DNA of 64,000 nt from Symsagittifera roscoffensis (taxonomy: Eukaryota; Xenacoelomorpha; Acoela; Convolutidae): assembly GCF_963678635.1 (NCBI RefSeq), contig NC_087070.1:17953318-18017317 (forward strand), given 5' to 3'. Positions 1 to 11,103 of the stretch are shown one piece after another (positions within the stretch are counted from its first letter, which is position 1; every line of letters starts with the position of its first letter). Under the pieces are notes generated by a model. The model was not told the origin of the DNA and did no database searches. It worked only from the letters and a program-made list of their open reading frames with translations. The position numbers and the translations under genes were made by a program.

Positions 1-30
1 ACCAGAATGCTTTGGCTAGGTATATTTGAT

Positions 31-608
31 TGTTCCGACCATTGAAAATGGAGAGAAACCTTATATTTGGGTGTTTTAGTTTTTTTTCTTTGCTTTCCAA
101 GCAAAATCAGGTACCACGAATAATCATCGGACTGGGTTAAGTAATATATCATATTAAAGCCCTTTCAGTCGTGATTCGAACTACATTAAAAAATGCCCAA
201 AAATATTTTGTAGTGTCGAGAAAAACTGTTTTTAAATTTTTGACTTTTTGTCTTGATTTGAGCTTGCGTTAGCTTATTTTAAAGGCTGAAAAGCTTACAA
301 TAGCTTAATTTAGGCCGTAAAAATTTAGTTATACGAGAGAAAAAGTAGTTGTTTTTTGCATTTAAGTGCTTTTTTGGAATCAAAAATCTTTTTTGACTTT
401 TTTATTTTTTCTAGTCATTTTTCTACAAAAATTGTTTTCCAATTTGCATATTTTACTCTGACTGTCGAATATGCCTAAGCTCCAGTTTTTGTTCAGATCC
501 TTTAAACCCACCACGCCGAAAAAACGAAAATTTGAGAAAAAAATTGTATTATTAGATTATGGTCGGAACATTCTGTGCTACTTGCACAGAAATCGGCTGT
601 CCCTGTTT
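31..608 (+). repeat. Family B interspersed repeat, near full-length
   Basis: Starts at TGTTCCGACC and ends beyond the inverted motif GGTCGGAACA (561-570). A hairpin CTGTGC-tactt-GCACAG (573-589) and a short tail follow. The same ends recur at 49738-50273 and, interrupted, at 3047-4003 and 35931-36917. It lies in the intron before the PDCD5 exon. Subterminal inverted repeats plus a 3' hairpin resemble non-autonomous Helentron-like elements; the class is inferred. No coding capacity is seen. Confidence 0.7.
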
Positions 609-890
609 TCATATGTAGTTACAAATAATGTTATGTACGCTGGCAATTTTTTTTTATTATCAAGTTTCAAAATTTTTTACCGTAATATTTGGCAATGTGC
701 GAAGATTATAGCCTCCCCAGTTTACTAGCTTTTTAGACTCGCGAAATTTAATTTGAGTGCAGTTTTAAATACAGCTAAATCCGGAGACAATTTATTGTTG
801 CCAGCTACTATTAGTGGAGTGGTCGATTGATCGAACGCTCGTCGATCAATTTGGTTTAACCTACTTGGATTCACCATTTTCTTCATTTAG

Positions 891-1098
891 GTACAACAGT
901 CTTCTATTAACGAAACCAGAGTACGCACAGAAGCTAGAACCCTTCATTCTTAGAGCAGGCCAGTCAGGCCAGCAGATAAGTGACGATCAGTTCAAACAAC
1001 TGCTTCAGCAATTTAGTCAACAGGCCAAACCGAAGAGTTCAAAGGTCAATTTCCAGAGAAGGAGAGTAGACTCAGATGACGATGATGATGATTTCTAG
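891..1098 (+). CDS. PDCD5: PDCD5 family protein, last exon only
   Basis: C-terminal coding exon of programmed cell death 5, a small conserved DNA-binding-like protein linked to apoptosis and chromatin/TIP60 regulation. The exon follows a pyrimidine-rich acceptor ending TTTAG at 890. Its first base completes an Arg codon begun in the previous exon. The translation reads RYNSLLLTKPEYAQ, then a helical stretch with a QLLQQFSQQ segment, a basic FQRRRV motif and an acidic DSDDDDDDF tail before TAG. PDCD5 proteins have the same order: LxLxKPEK, a helix ending KxSQQ, VxFxRRKV, and an acidic DSDEDDDY end. Earlier exons lie left of the window or were not found. The in-frame ATG at 814 belongs to the intron. 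The 3' untranslated part is probably 1099 to about 1400. The family assignment is firm; the splice site is inferred. Confidence 0.88.
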
Positions 1099-1362
1099 AA
1101 AGGGATGCGTAAAAATTAAATTGCCTCATTTACTTACCACTCTTATCTGTTTTGACTGTGTTTTGTACATAGAATTGAGATCCAACTTGATTAATTTCAT
1201 ATCTAATCAATTGATCATTGAGCTGGAATTTTAATGAGTTTGAACTGCGTGAGACACTTCGCTACCCTAGCGGTAATTGCACATGTTAGCGATAAAACAG
1301 GAAGCCGTTTTTTCTCGCCGTGAAGTTCCAATTGGCTGAGTTGGCTCATTGAAAAGTTTCAG

Positions 1363-1556
1363 GGCTCTTTTCCAGTTACCCAACCCCCTCGTCAAATTAC
1401 AAAATAAAGCTGTTCAAAAATTGTTAACACAGCATTTTGCATGTGTTCACGCTGACACATTTCGACGCAGTTTATAATATGAATAGCCATTTTAAATAGA
1501 CTTTCACTTATTGAATTTCAGAAAAAAAATCAAAGTGTGGTAACTGGAAAAGAGCC
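1363..1556. mobile_element. TIR MITE with 8-bp target-site duplication
   Basis: A 194-bp element bounded by inverted repeats GGCTCTTTTCCAGTTACC and GGTAACTGGAAAAGAGCC. Flanks are AGTTTCAG and AATTTCAG, an 8-bp duplication with one mismatch. A second copy lies at 51167-51385 with a perfect 8-bp duplication. 8-bp duplications fit hAT or Merlin superfamilies, and a terminus beginning GG favours Merlin; no transposase is present. It contains an AATAAA at 1403-1408. Confidence 0.82.
1403..1408 (+). promoter_or_regulatory. Candidate polyadenylation signal AATAAA inside the MITE
   Basis: The first canonical AATAAA downstream of the PDCD5 stop codon, about 305 bases away. It sits within the MITE, and the second MITE copy has the same hexamer. 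Use by PDCD5 is an inference. Confidence 0.45.
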
Positions 1557-2295
1557 AATTTCAGTTGATTTAATATCAATGAAACGTGCTGAATGTACAT
1601 TTCGTACTCGGAGGTAATGCTTTGTTTCAACTGTGCAATTGCGAGTTGAAAATAAGGATGTAAAAACATCAAATTATAATCACCTTTGATAGTTTCTATA
1701 TTTACGCTTGCCATTAGCAAGCATTATTTATATATAATTTTTCGGTTCGAACACCGTAGATGTAGAGAACTTTGAAAGTTTTGTTTTTCTGACGCAACTC
1801 CAAGTGCCTTAGGAGAAATAGAGAACTTTGAAAGTTTTGTGTTTCCCGCCCAACTCCAGGTGGAAGGGCTGAAAGGGATTTTATACGCCACAGATAATAG
1901 ATTGAACTGAGAGACCATGGCCGATTGGTTAAGGCGAAAGGCTCTTAAATCGAGGGTCCTGGGTTAATATTTTACTTCGGTCATGCTCGGATGGTTCTTA
2001 GTGTTATCCTCCTCCTCAAGTTTGGAACAGCTACGGCAAAATGGATGAAAACCTCCTGCCCAAGGATGAACCTGCAGTGGATTGGGCGGCGTCAAGATAA
2101 AAGAGATTGAAGTCTCAAATTAGTTTTTTTAGCTATTTTTACTCTAATTTAGATATAGTCTTCTCTCATGTGGCAGATTTTGACGTAAATCAATTGCCCT
2201 TAACGGGGGAAAAAGAGAAGACAGAAATAAACTCATAAAACCAAATTGAGTTTCATTACAAAAGCAAAGCTTGTTTTATAGTATGAACTCTCTTT
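1557..2295. other. Non-genic stretch with a short local repeat
   Basis: No gene is seen. An imperfect tandem pair sharing GAGAACTTTGAAAGTTTTGT occurs at about 1765-1784 and 1820-1839. A tRNA-like segment is annotated separately at 1913-1975. Confidence 0.5.
1913..1975 (+). repeat. Degenerate tRNA-like sequence (SINE head type)
   Basis: The A-box-like TGGCCGATTGGTTAAGGCG resembles tRNA-Ser/Leu. It is followed by a decayed B box (GGGTTAATATT in place of GGTTCGAATCC). The B box and acceptor pairing are too decayed for a functional tRNA gene. Confidence 0.5.
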
Positions 2296-2627
2296 TTTCC
2301 AACCAAAGTCGCAAATGTTGTTGCGACGCAAATATTGTTGCGATAAAATGTGTTTATTTTGAAAGTGTTCATTTTGATCAATAACCAGCTATTAAGTACA
2401 GCCAATGCTAAGGATATTAACACAGACTTTTATGACTTTTATAGTACAAATAGCACTTTAGCTTCAAGGTATCATGGATATGTAGCGTAGAGGTAGGGAA
2501 GAACCCGCAACAAAACGAGAGGGTTCTAATCTGGGCTGCGTCGGATGTTTTAATGAACTTTTGTTAGTATACTAGCTAATATGCGTCCACGCCATAAATT
2601 GAGGCAGTGCAACTTCGCCTCTGTGTT
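2296..2627 (+). repeat. Family C repeat with internal tRNA-like region
   Basis: Begins with TTTTTTCCAACCAAAGTCGC and ends with GTGCAACTTCGCCTCTGTGT. A tRNA-like core at about 2465-2550 has an A box TAGCGTAGAGGTAGG and a B box GGGTTCTAATC. It matches the copy at 22509-23520 but lacks the 0.5-kb insertion there, so it gives the empty-site sequence (around 2428-2440). Confidence 0.65.
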
Positions 2628-2819
2628 GAAACTATAGTTTTCAATTTTAAATACTTGGAAATTTCATTTCATTTTCGTGTATTTTTCTCTTGATTCTATG
2701 ATTAAAAAGGATTTCGATGTGTTTTTTCTTATGATGTTTGCAACAGAATTAGAAAAAGTTTTTGTAATTTTTAAAAATTGTATTCATTTTTTTTTCGTTT
2801 TTCAAGTCATTTTTGTCTA

Positions 2820-2997
2820 AAAACAATTTTTCATATAGCGTAATTCACTATGACTGCCGGTTATGCCTAGTTTCTATTTTTTCACACAGAAAAAATGACA
2901 CTATTTTGAAAAAAAGGATTTAGTGTTTTTTAAGACTAAGGTCGTAACATTCTGTGCTATTTTCACAGTCACCGGCTATCCTTGTTCATAATTGACA
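2820..2997 (+). repeat. Family B 3'-end fragment
   Basis: Contains the B-family terminus: AGGTCGTAACATTCTGTGC, an imperfect hairpin ending CACAG, then CGGCTATCCTTGTT. The 5' part is missing. Confidence 0.6.
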
Positions 2998-3046
2998 GCA
3001 GGTGTTTTTTTCAATTAAAAAATGTGAAGCTTGTGTTCTCTTAAGT

Positions 3047-4003
3047 TATTGTTCCTATCATTGAACATGGGGAGGAGCTTGGTTTTTGGGTGTGCTTTCT
3101 TTTTCTTTCTCATTTTTTTGTTTTCCGCTCAAAATCAAGAACCACAAAAAAAATCATCAGAGTGAGTCGAGTGATTTAAATTTTGAAGCCTTGACAGTCG
3201 TGATTCAAACGTCATATAAAAATAGTTAGAAGTTTTTGTGTGAAGTTTTTTGAATTTTATTCATAATTCGAGCGAGTCTTTTTCGACGGTGTGTCATTTG
3301 CTTGTCAAAGCAAGTTTCTTATGAGATTTACACTTTTTCCCCTCCAACAACTTTTCCTACCAATCTGTAAGTTATTGAGAAATTGCTTTATTAGGGAACC
3401 TTAGCAACTTCGAGACCTTTTCACTCTTGGTCTAGAGGTAACGCAGATGCCTTTTTTCCTACGGTCTGTGATCCAATTTCCAGCCAGACCTTGTTTTTTA
3501 CGTCGTAAAAAATGAAAAGTCGGACTTTCGTTTGTCTGCTTATTTTTTTTCGGCTTAGTTGCCACATCGGGGAATTTCCCCGAGCTGTCAGCAATTTTTC
3601 AATCGTAGCTGCGCGTGCTTTTGGCTTACACCTGTAATTTGAAAAGTTATACCCTTCTGTTTTTATGTTTTTGGTTTTCCTTTTTCTTTTTTTTCACTTG
3701 AAAGCTTTATTTGGCATAAATGATTTCGTCTTACTTTTATCGGCTGAATTATTTTTTTTCTATGAGCCGCTTCAAAAGCAGACAATGATTGATTTTATTT
3801 TTGAAAATTTAGCTAGTTTCTGTTGCATGATTTCAAAGTTTTAAAACTTAATTGCTCAAACATTGTGTTTGGAAAAGGCATTCATTGTGTTCTAATTTTT
3901 CCTTATCACACCACGCACAAAAACGAAAAAAAATGGTTTTTATGAATAGGGTCGAAACGTTATGTGCTACTTGCTCAGTTATCGGCTTTCCTTGTTTATA
4001 ATT
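3047..4003 (+). repeat. Family B copy interrupted by about 0.55 kb
   Basis: The 5' part (3047 to about 3290) matches B: ATTGTTCCTATCATTGAACA, then CGCTCAAAATCAAGAACCAC. The 3' end (about 3840-4003) has CACCACGCACAAAAACG, TTATGTGCTACTTGCTCAG and CGGCTTTCCTTGTT. The middle is not B sequence and includes a tRNA-like segment. Confidence 0.55.
3421..3492 (+). repeat. Degenerate tRNA-like sequence
   Basis: An A-box-like TGGTCTAGAGGTAACGC and a B-box-like TGATCCAATTTCC are spaced as in a tRNA. No convincing acceptor stem is seen. It lies inside the segment interrupting a family B copy. Confidence 0.4.
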
Positions 4004-4929
4004 GTAAATTACAAATTTAGATTTGTTTTCAGGTCTTTTAGACAGAATTTGCATCCATTTGAAATTGTATTTAAAAAACAAGTTTAGCTCCTTTTTGGGA
4101 GCTTAAGCGCACTAAAACATAGTATTACGCTTCGTATTGTTTTCGAATTTCGAAGAACTTCAAAGCTGTAAATTTTTTCTTTGAAATCTGAATGTTGATT
4201 TTTTTTGTTTCCTTGCGTGCATTGACTTTTTTCAACTGTCTGTTGGCTGCGTTTTAATGTTATAACTTGATCATGCCCGACCCACCGCCGGTCATTCAAA
4301 AAATACCGTTAGTAGAAAACATAGAAACCATAATTCAGATTTAAAAAAATCGGCTCATTCCCTCGAAGTTTCTTAAACATAATTACTGTGTCCATGAACT
4401 TCTATGCGATTTGCGCAGCAACAAGTTCTTCTTATATTTTTTTTGCAGTGAGATAACAATCGGTTCGTCTTCGAGTCTGGGGTTTTGATTTTAGGTCCTT
4501 TCAGATGCAAACAATGTGTACTCAGTCGCTATGCAGGTATCACAATTTATTGAAAGATGCATTGAATGAAAAAATTAAGATAAGTACATCTGGATAGTAA
4601 TTTTTCTGAAGTTTTCAGATGATTTGGTTGGTCTTTTTTCTTTATATAAATGGTAACTTAATTTTATTTCAAAGCAAAAAAAAAAGATGATAATATAGTG
4701 CCTCGTTTTTCTCAAAACAGAGACAATTTTCTTCGAAATCCAATCACAAAAAATGGTTTTAATATGATTGTACTAAGGATCGCATACTTTTCAATAATGG
4801 TTATAATGAGCGAAAAACTAGAGCTTGGTCATTACAACTTTTCTAGAAAAATGATTAGAAAAACAAACAAAAATAAAAAAAAATCTTTTTTTTCCAATAT
4901 TTGCAGTTTTTCAAATTTCTGACGTTTTT
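4004..4929. other. Non-genic stretch
   Basis: AT-rich, and no gene is recognised. About 4190-4265 resembles part of family G (CTTGCGTGCATTGACTTTTT followed by CAACTGTCTGTTGGCT). The remainder shows nothing I can classify. Confidence 0.4.
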
Positions 4930-4979
4930 GTTTCTAAAAAGGCGCTAAAACACTCAAAAAAACTAACTTTGGAAACTTT

Positions 4980-6563
4980 AAACTAAATAAAGCAATTGCA
5001 AGCTTTTGAGCTATTAAATTACTAATTGTAAGCCTGCTCGCTCCCTCGAAACTTGATGAAAAATGAAAAATTCAAACCGGTTTTTCTCAAAACTGGGTAA
5101 GTTTATTGAAAATTTTTAAAAATCGTTTAAATCACGAATAAAATAACTATAAAATGATATGCTATTCAACTCTCTCCGATGATTTTTGTAGTTGCTGATT
5201 TTGCGTGGAAAACAATAAAAAAGAAAAAAAACTACAAAACACCCGAATACAAAGTGCCTCCACATTTTTCAAATGTTCGGAACAACATCAATTCGTGATG
5301 TTTCAAAAAAACTTTTCCGTTTTCTAGGTTTTTTACCCTTGCGTTAAGCAAGGGTATTGCAATTGGTTACGAGACTTTTTTTCCCGTAAACAACCTTGGT
5401 CACAGATTAGTCAAATGGTAATCAGTTTATTTCATACCCGCTGCTACATACATGGTCAGTCTGCCGCTGTTGTGCTAATTAAGTTTTTTTTAGATTTTCG
5501 GCACTGAGGTCTTTGAAATTTTTTTTGTTTTGTGGGATCGTAAAAGTATAGCGCTTTATTAAGTTGTTTTTAGGGTACAATGTTTTTTTCAAAGATTGTT
5601 TGTTTAGCGCTTTATTAAGTTGTTTTTAGGGTACAATGTTTTTTTCAAAGATTGTTTGTTTGATATAACCTCTTGATTAAAAAACCTGTCTGGAATGCTT
5701 ACATCAACTGTATAATTTAAACTTCGCGTGGCACCTGATTTAGCACTATAGCTTAATAAGGAAACTTTATAGGGAGAATTATTTTCTGAGTTCTCTGAGC
5801 GATCTGTCAATTGGTACTGATTCGTATTTCTGTAACATCTGTCTTTGATTTTTCTTTAATTTTTTTTCGAGATTTCAGCACGCTGATTTCTTAAGGTAGT
5901 GAATGCTTTTTTAATGTAGCCTCTCGCCGCTGATTCTTTGTTTTTGTCATTGTTCGATCGACACTGTGGTAATACATGTAGAGTTCTGTAATTTCTATCC
6001 AGTTTGTCAAGTTTTCTTTTTCTTTTATGCGGGTAACTTAATAGTAGTCTAATGAAGACTCTCCCTGGTAGTCAATAATTTGTTCAAACTTCTTTTAAAT
6101 CAAACTTCTGTTGTTTGTATGCCTGAAAAGTTTAAGACGGAACGATGTAAGGAACGCATGTTTTAATCTTTAAAACGTATTCATAATCCTCTAAAGTGTA
6201 TCAATGATGTACATTGTAGATTTTTATCCTGAGATATTTAAATGCTAGCAGTAATCCATTATTGCATTCCTTTGAAGGCGCATTTCGGCAAACTTGCATT
6301 TATTTATCAAAAATTATATTTGTTTGTTCTCAAATGTTCGTAGAATATTTTCCTGAATTGTATTTTTATAATAACTTCCTGGATTTTTTGCTGACTTTTC
6401 GCATAGCTTTACAAACAGTCTTCACAAACATTCTCATACAAAGGCCAATTTTTGAAAGTGCCTGAATTAAATCGATCGCTTTCGAACGGAACTCCTGTCG
6501 GAATTTGCTGATGTATTTTCAAGTTACATCTTGATAATTACGAGAGCGGAGAGCAGTGTTATA
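4980..6563. repeat. Tandem duplication, unit 1 (about 1.58 kb)
   Basis: Begins AACTAAATAAAGCAATTGCA and ends at GAGAGCAGTGTTATA. It is repeated head to tail at 6564-8071 with scattered substitutions and small indels. Its left part (to about 5286) is a minus-strand family B copy ending in TGTTCGGAAC. The short ORFs it contains are disrupted between the copies, so coding is unlikely. Confidence 0.8.
5551..5662. repeat. Two 56-bp direct repeats
   Basis: The block beginning AGCGCTTTATTAAGTTG and ending GATTGTTTGTTT occurs twice back to back (5551-5606, 5607-5662). The matching place in the second 1.5-kb unit has it once, so this is a later local duplication. Confidence 0.8.
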
Positions 6564-8071
6564 AACTAAATAAAGCAATTGCAAGCTTTTGAGCTATTTA
6601 ATTACTAATTGTAAGCCTGCTCTCTCCCTCGAAACTTGATGAAAAATGAAAAATTCAAACCGGTTTTTCTCAAAACTGGGTAAGTTTATTGAAAATTTTT
6701 AAAAATCGTTTAAATCACGAATAAAATAGCTATAAAATGATATGCTATTCAACTCTCTCCGATGATTTTTGTAGTTGCTGATTTTGCGTGGAAACCAATA
6801 AAAAAGAAAAAAAACTACAAAACACCCGAATACAAAGTGCCTCCACATTTTTCAAATGTTCGGAACAACATCAATTCGTGATGTTTCAAAAAAACTTTTC
6901 CGTTTTCTAGGCTTTTTACCCTTGCGTTAAGGGTATTGCAATTGGTTACGAGACTTTTTTTCCCGTAAACAACTTTGGTCACAGATTAGTCGAATGGTAA
7001 TCAGTTTATTTCATACCCGCTGCTACATACATGGTCAGTCTGCCGCTGTTGTGCTAATTAAGTTTTTTTTAGATTTTCGGCACTGAGGTCTTTGAAAATT
7101 TTTTTTTGTTTTGTCGGATCGTAAAAGTATAGCGCTTTATTAAGTTGTTTTAAAGTTTCAGGGTACAATGTTTTTTTTTCCAGCAGATTGTTTGTTTGAT
7201 ATAACCTCTTGATTAAAAAACCTGTCTGGAATGCTTACATCAACTGTATAATTTAAACTTCGCGTGGCACCTGATTTAGCACTATAGCTTAATAAGGAAA
7301 CTTTTTAGGTAGAATTAATTTCTGAGTTCTCTGAGCGATCTGTCAAGTGGTACTGATTCGTATTTCTGTAACATCTGTCTTTGATTTTTCTTTAATTTTT
7401 TTTCGAGATTTCAGCACGTTGATTTCTTAAGGTAGTAAATGCTTTTTTAATGTAGCCTCTCGCCGCTGATTCTTTGTTTTTGTTGTTGTTCGATCGACAC
7501 TGTGGTAATACATGTAGAGTTCTGTTATTTCTATCCAGTTTGTCAAGTTTTCTTTTTTTCTTTTATGCGGGTAACTTAATAATAATTTGTTCAAACTTCT
7601 TTAAATCAAACTTCCGTTGTTTGTATGCCTGAAAAGTTTTAGACGGAACGATGTAAGGAACGCATGTTTTAGTCTTTAAAACGTATTCATAATCCTCTAA
7701 AGTGTATCAATGACGTACATTGTAGATTTTTATCCTGAGATATTTAAATGCTAGCAGTAATCCATTATTGCATTCGTTTGAAGGCGCATTTCGGCAAACT
7801 TGCATTTATTTATCAAAAATTATATTTGTTTGTTCTCAAATGTTCGTAGAATATTTTCCTGAATTTTGTTTTTTTTTAATAACTTCCTGGATTTTTTGCT
7901 GACTTTTCGCATAGCTTTACAAACAGTCTTCAGAAGCATTCTCTTACTAAGGCCAATTTTTGAAAGTGCCTTAATTAAATCGATCGCTTTCGAACGGAAC
8001 TCCTGTCGGAATTTGCTGATGTATTTCAAGTTACATCTTGACAATTACGAGAGCGGAGTGCAGTGTTATAT
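6564..8071. repeat. Tandem duplication, unit 2 (about 1.5 kb)
   Basis: Second copy of the 4980-6563 unit, ending GGAGTGCAGTGTTATA. It is shorter because it lacks the extra 56-bp repeat and has other small deletions. Its first about 300 bases are again minus-strand family B. Confidence 0.8.
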
Positions 8072-8977
8072 CGCGGAGTAACTTGATTTCCATCGTTTAG
8101 ACCTCTCAGTCTTGATTACTCGGTGCATGACTGAGACGCGTGCTGACTGATTTATGAAAATTGCTCGGGCGTATATGTTAAAGAGTCGGTGAATGTAGTG
8201 AAGACTCTTGTTTGGTCTTGGTGATTTTTGCTTTGTTTTATTTTTCAGAAAAAAATTAAAATCAACAACATAAAGTTAAAAAGAACAAGCGTTATGAAAT
8301 CGGAGTATAGCCTTTTTGGGTTAACAACTTGTTTAACAGAAGCACTTGGTATCTTGTTTCATAATGTAATCAAATTCCTTGGCGAACCCGGCCAACTTAG
8401 CCTTGAGGCAACGATTATACCTGGGACGGCGAAGGTCCTGAGTTCCAATCTAACCTATTTTTTTTAATCTAAACAGTTTTTTCACGACTGAAATGGTTTT
8501 GATATGATAGCACATGTTCCTTGATAATGGTCATAGTAAGATTAGCAAGTGACAAAAACATTCTCAGCACATTTATTATTACGGAAGCAAATGAAAACAG
8601 CAAGTCGTGATTTTTAAAGAGTTTTTCCTGTTTCTAGGTGCTTAAAGAAATTGTAAATTTTATGCTAATGCTCAATAATAGTATTGCTTTTAATTTTCGT
8701 TAAAAAACCATTTATATTAATTAGAATGAATGTACAGAAAAATACAGAAATAGAAATTGAATAATTTGTAAGCGAAATGCAGCGCAAGCTCTTTTTATCA
8801 ATGGTCTGGAAAATGGTAATATTTAGATATTCTCAACACGGAGGCATTCAAAACAAAAGGTTGCGTTGAGGTACTTGGAATCGACTCAAAAATTAACCCG
8901 TAAGTTTGGAAATTGTTTTTTTTTGTGTGTTCCTAGTTTTTTCAAGTAACCTTGTCCTTCTCGCTCCGGTTATAATT
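8072..8977. other. Non-genic stretch
   Basis: No gene is seen. About 8183-8260 matches the 5' part of family G (GTGAAGACTCTTGTTTGGTC). A tRNA-like segment at 8378-8455 is listed separately. Confidence 0.4.
8378..8455 (+). repeat. Degenerate tRNA-like sequence
   Basis: Contains GGCGAACCCGGCCAACTTAG, then a B-box-like GAGTTCCAATC about 50 bases on, followed by a T run. It resembles a tRNA-derived SINE head with mutated A box and stems. Confidence 0.4.
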
Positions 8978-9729
8978 TGTATTACACATATTTGTTTGGC
9001 AACCCCATTTTTTTGAAGTTGCGTAATGTCTTTTTATCAATCATAAAATTTTCAGTATTAACAACTTGCATAACGAATCACTGAATCATTGCGTTTCAAC
9101 AAGCATATTTGACCAATAAACATATTTTGAGAATGTTTTTACTTCAAATTACGAATTTTGTGCGTAATTTCGGATAATGCTCGCTGTAAATAAATTACTA
9201 ATTTTTATATATTTTATTATTTGCTTAAAATGGTTTATTCGGCTTGAAATATTTAGACTGACTTCTGTCGGCTTGTCGCCTTATATTGCGATAATTATTT
9301 CAATTTTAGTTTTTTCTGGGTATATCCTAAACTTGCAATTTCCGAGTTTAGAATTTTTTGTAGCTAAAAATTCATATTGACCTAGGTTTATAGGCTCATC
9401 TGGCGTCAACCCCTGTTTTTTTCGACTTAGTTTGAGAATCTTTCGATTGTAACTGAAACAATCATCTGATAACTTGGAGCAAAATCAAAATCCGTTGTTC
9501 ATTGCGTGGGCTAAACGAAATGTGCAATGGTACAGAAACTCGCATTTTTTGCTATTGTAACTTTTGGACTGTAATAAAGCTCAAAATCCGACAACCCATA
9601 AATGAATTGTTAAATTTCAGGATTATAAAGGCTCATTTGAAGATTTTCATCAGAAATACTAAGCAGGCCGAAACAGTGGAAGTTCTCTTATTTTTTTGCA
9701 GTTTTTTAACTTTTGAAATTTTCGATTGC

Positions 9730-10105
9730 AAAAAGGCGCTAAAATACTCAAAAAAAATAGTTGTACTCGAGTAAAATTTTTGTTGTACTGGAGTAAAGTT
9801 TTAGGGCCTAAATTAGGCTATGGTAAGCTGTTAAGCTCTTAAAATAAGCTATTGCAAGGCTGCTCGGTTGCTTTATTCGGTCGAGTTAACACGAAAAATC
9901 AAAAATTTGAAACCTGTTTTTCTCGACTCTGCGAAAAAAAATTCATTTTTCAAAATGTCGTTTGAATCATGACTCAAAGCATTTTAATATGCCATATCAC
10001 TCATCTCTCTCCGATGAAAATATGGGGTATTTGATTCTGCGTGGAAAACAGCACTAAAAGGCCCGAATACAACGTTCCTTTCCATTTTTCAAATGGTCGG
10101 AACGA
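9730..10105 (-). repeat. Family B copy, 3' truncated, minus strand
   Basis: The minus strand begins at the B-family 5' end (plus strand AAATGGTCGGAACGAC) and runs to the region around GGCGCTAAAATACTC. The 3' hairpin end is missing. Confidence 0.6.
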
Positions 10106-10626
10106 CAAGGAGCTGCCAGGGTGTTACCAAAAAGATTTATCTCGTTCATCCGTAATATTTCACCGATGCATTTTTTGACGACAAGGTCTAAATTCCAAAA
10201 TTGCAGGTTAGTTTTTTTCAAATCGGAACAAGATCTTTTGTCATATTGACAACTTGTTGAACATATTCAGTGAATCATTTCTTGCCACCGGACAGATTTG
10301 ACCAACAAACCTTTTTAAGCCTGTTCTTATTTTATACTCTCATTCTTATCAAAATTTCTGATATCTTGGTTGTGATTTTGAATATTAAGCGCTAGACGTT
10401 ATGCTTTTGAGGCGTCGTTGTGTCAGTTTTTTATGAAAATTAGTTCAATTCAGTTTTCCAAAATGCTGTTGAAGCTTTCGCCTTTTATGCTTAATGAGAC
10501 TTCGGCTTCCTATGTTTAACTTTTGTTTCAATTGATATAAGACAGCTTAGTCTGTATGGTATATTAATTAGATCACAAAATTTTTTGTAAAGGCAACAAT
10601 GAGCCGCAGGGACCAAGAGAATTCAT

Positions 10627-11103
10627 TGTTCCGACTTTCGACGAAAACGGAATGTTTATGCTTGGTGTTTTTAATCAGTCAATTTTTGTCGATCGAAATA
10701 AAAGTTTTTGACAAAAAAATCAAGACCTTGTTGAAAATATTGACTCTTTGAAATCAAAAATAAGAAATTATTTCACCTTCTATCGTTTTCTGCAAAGTTG
10801 TGGGAGTTTGAAATTAGTCAATTTGGCCATGCTATGGACTAATTTTTGCGTGTTTTGAGGATGTAATACTTTATGCTGAAAAAAAATGTGGCACAATACC
10901 CCGCATAACAAAATCTTCCCAAATTGAATTGAGGCTAGCTAGTCGGTCGTTATAATTTTGTGCGACTCAATTTTTAACACTTGATCCTTGATTTTCTCCA
11001 AATTTTTAAGTTTTTCATTATTTTTTTTCTCTAAAAGTTACTCGATTTGGAATAAGGGCAGCCGGAGTTTTTGGGGCTTCGCCCTGACATACGAGCAGTT
11101 TTG
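10627..11103 (+). repeat. Family A repeat
   Basis: Starts TGTTCCGACTTTCGACG and ends GGGGCTTCGCCCTGACATACG plus AGCAGTTTTG. The inverted motif near the 3' end is degraded (GCCGGAG for GTCGGAA). The GGGC-ttc-GCCC hairpin is retained. Confidence 0.65.

Noticed and set aside
814-890. Upstream start for the PDCD5 frame
   Set aside because: These residues do not match PDCD5, and a good splice acceptor lies at 889-890 exactly where similarity begins.
5551-5662. CRISPR-like direct repeats
   Set aside because: Two adjacent 56-bp copies without spacers in animal DNA; a simple local duplication.
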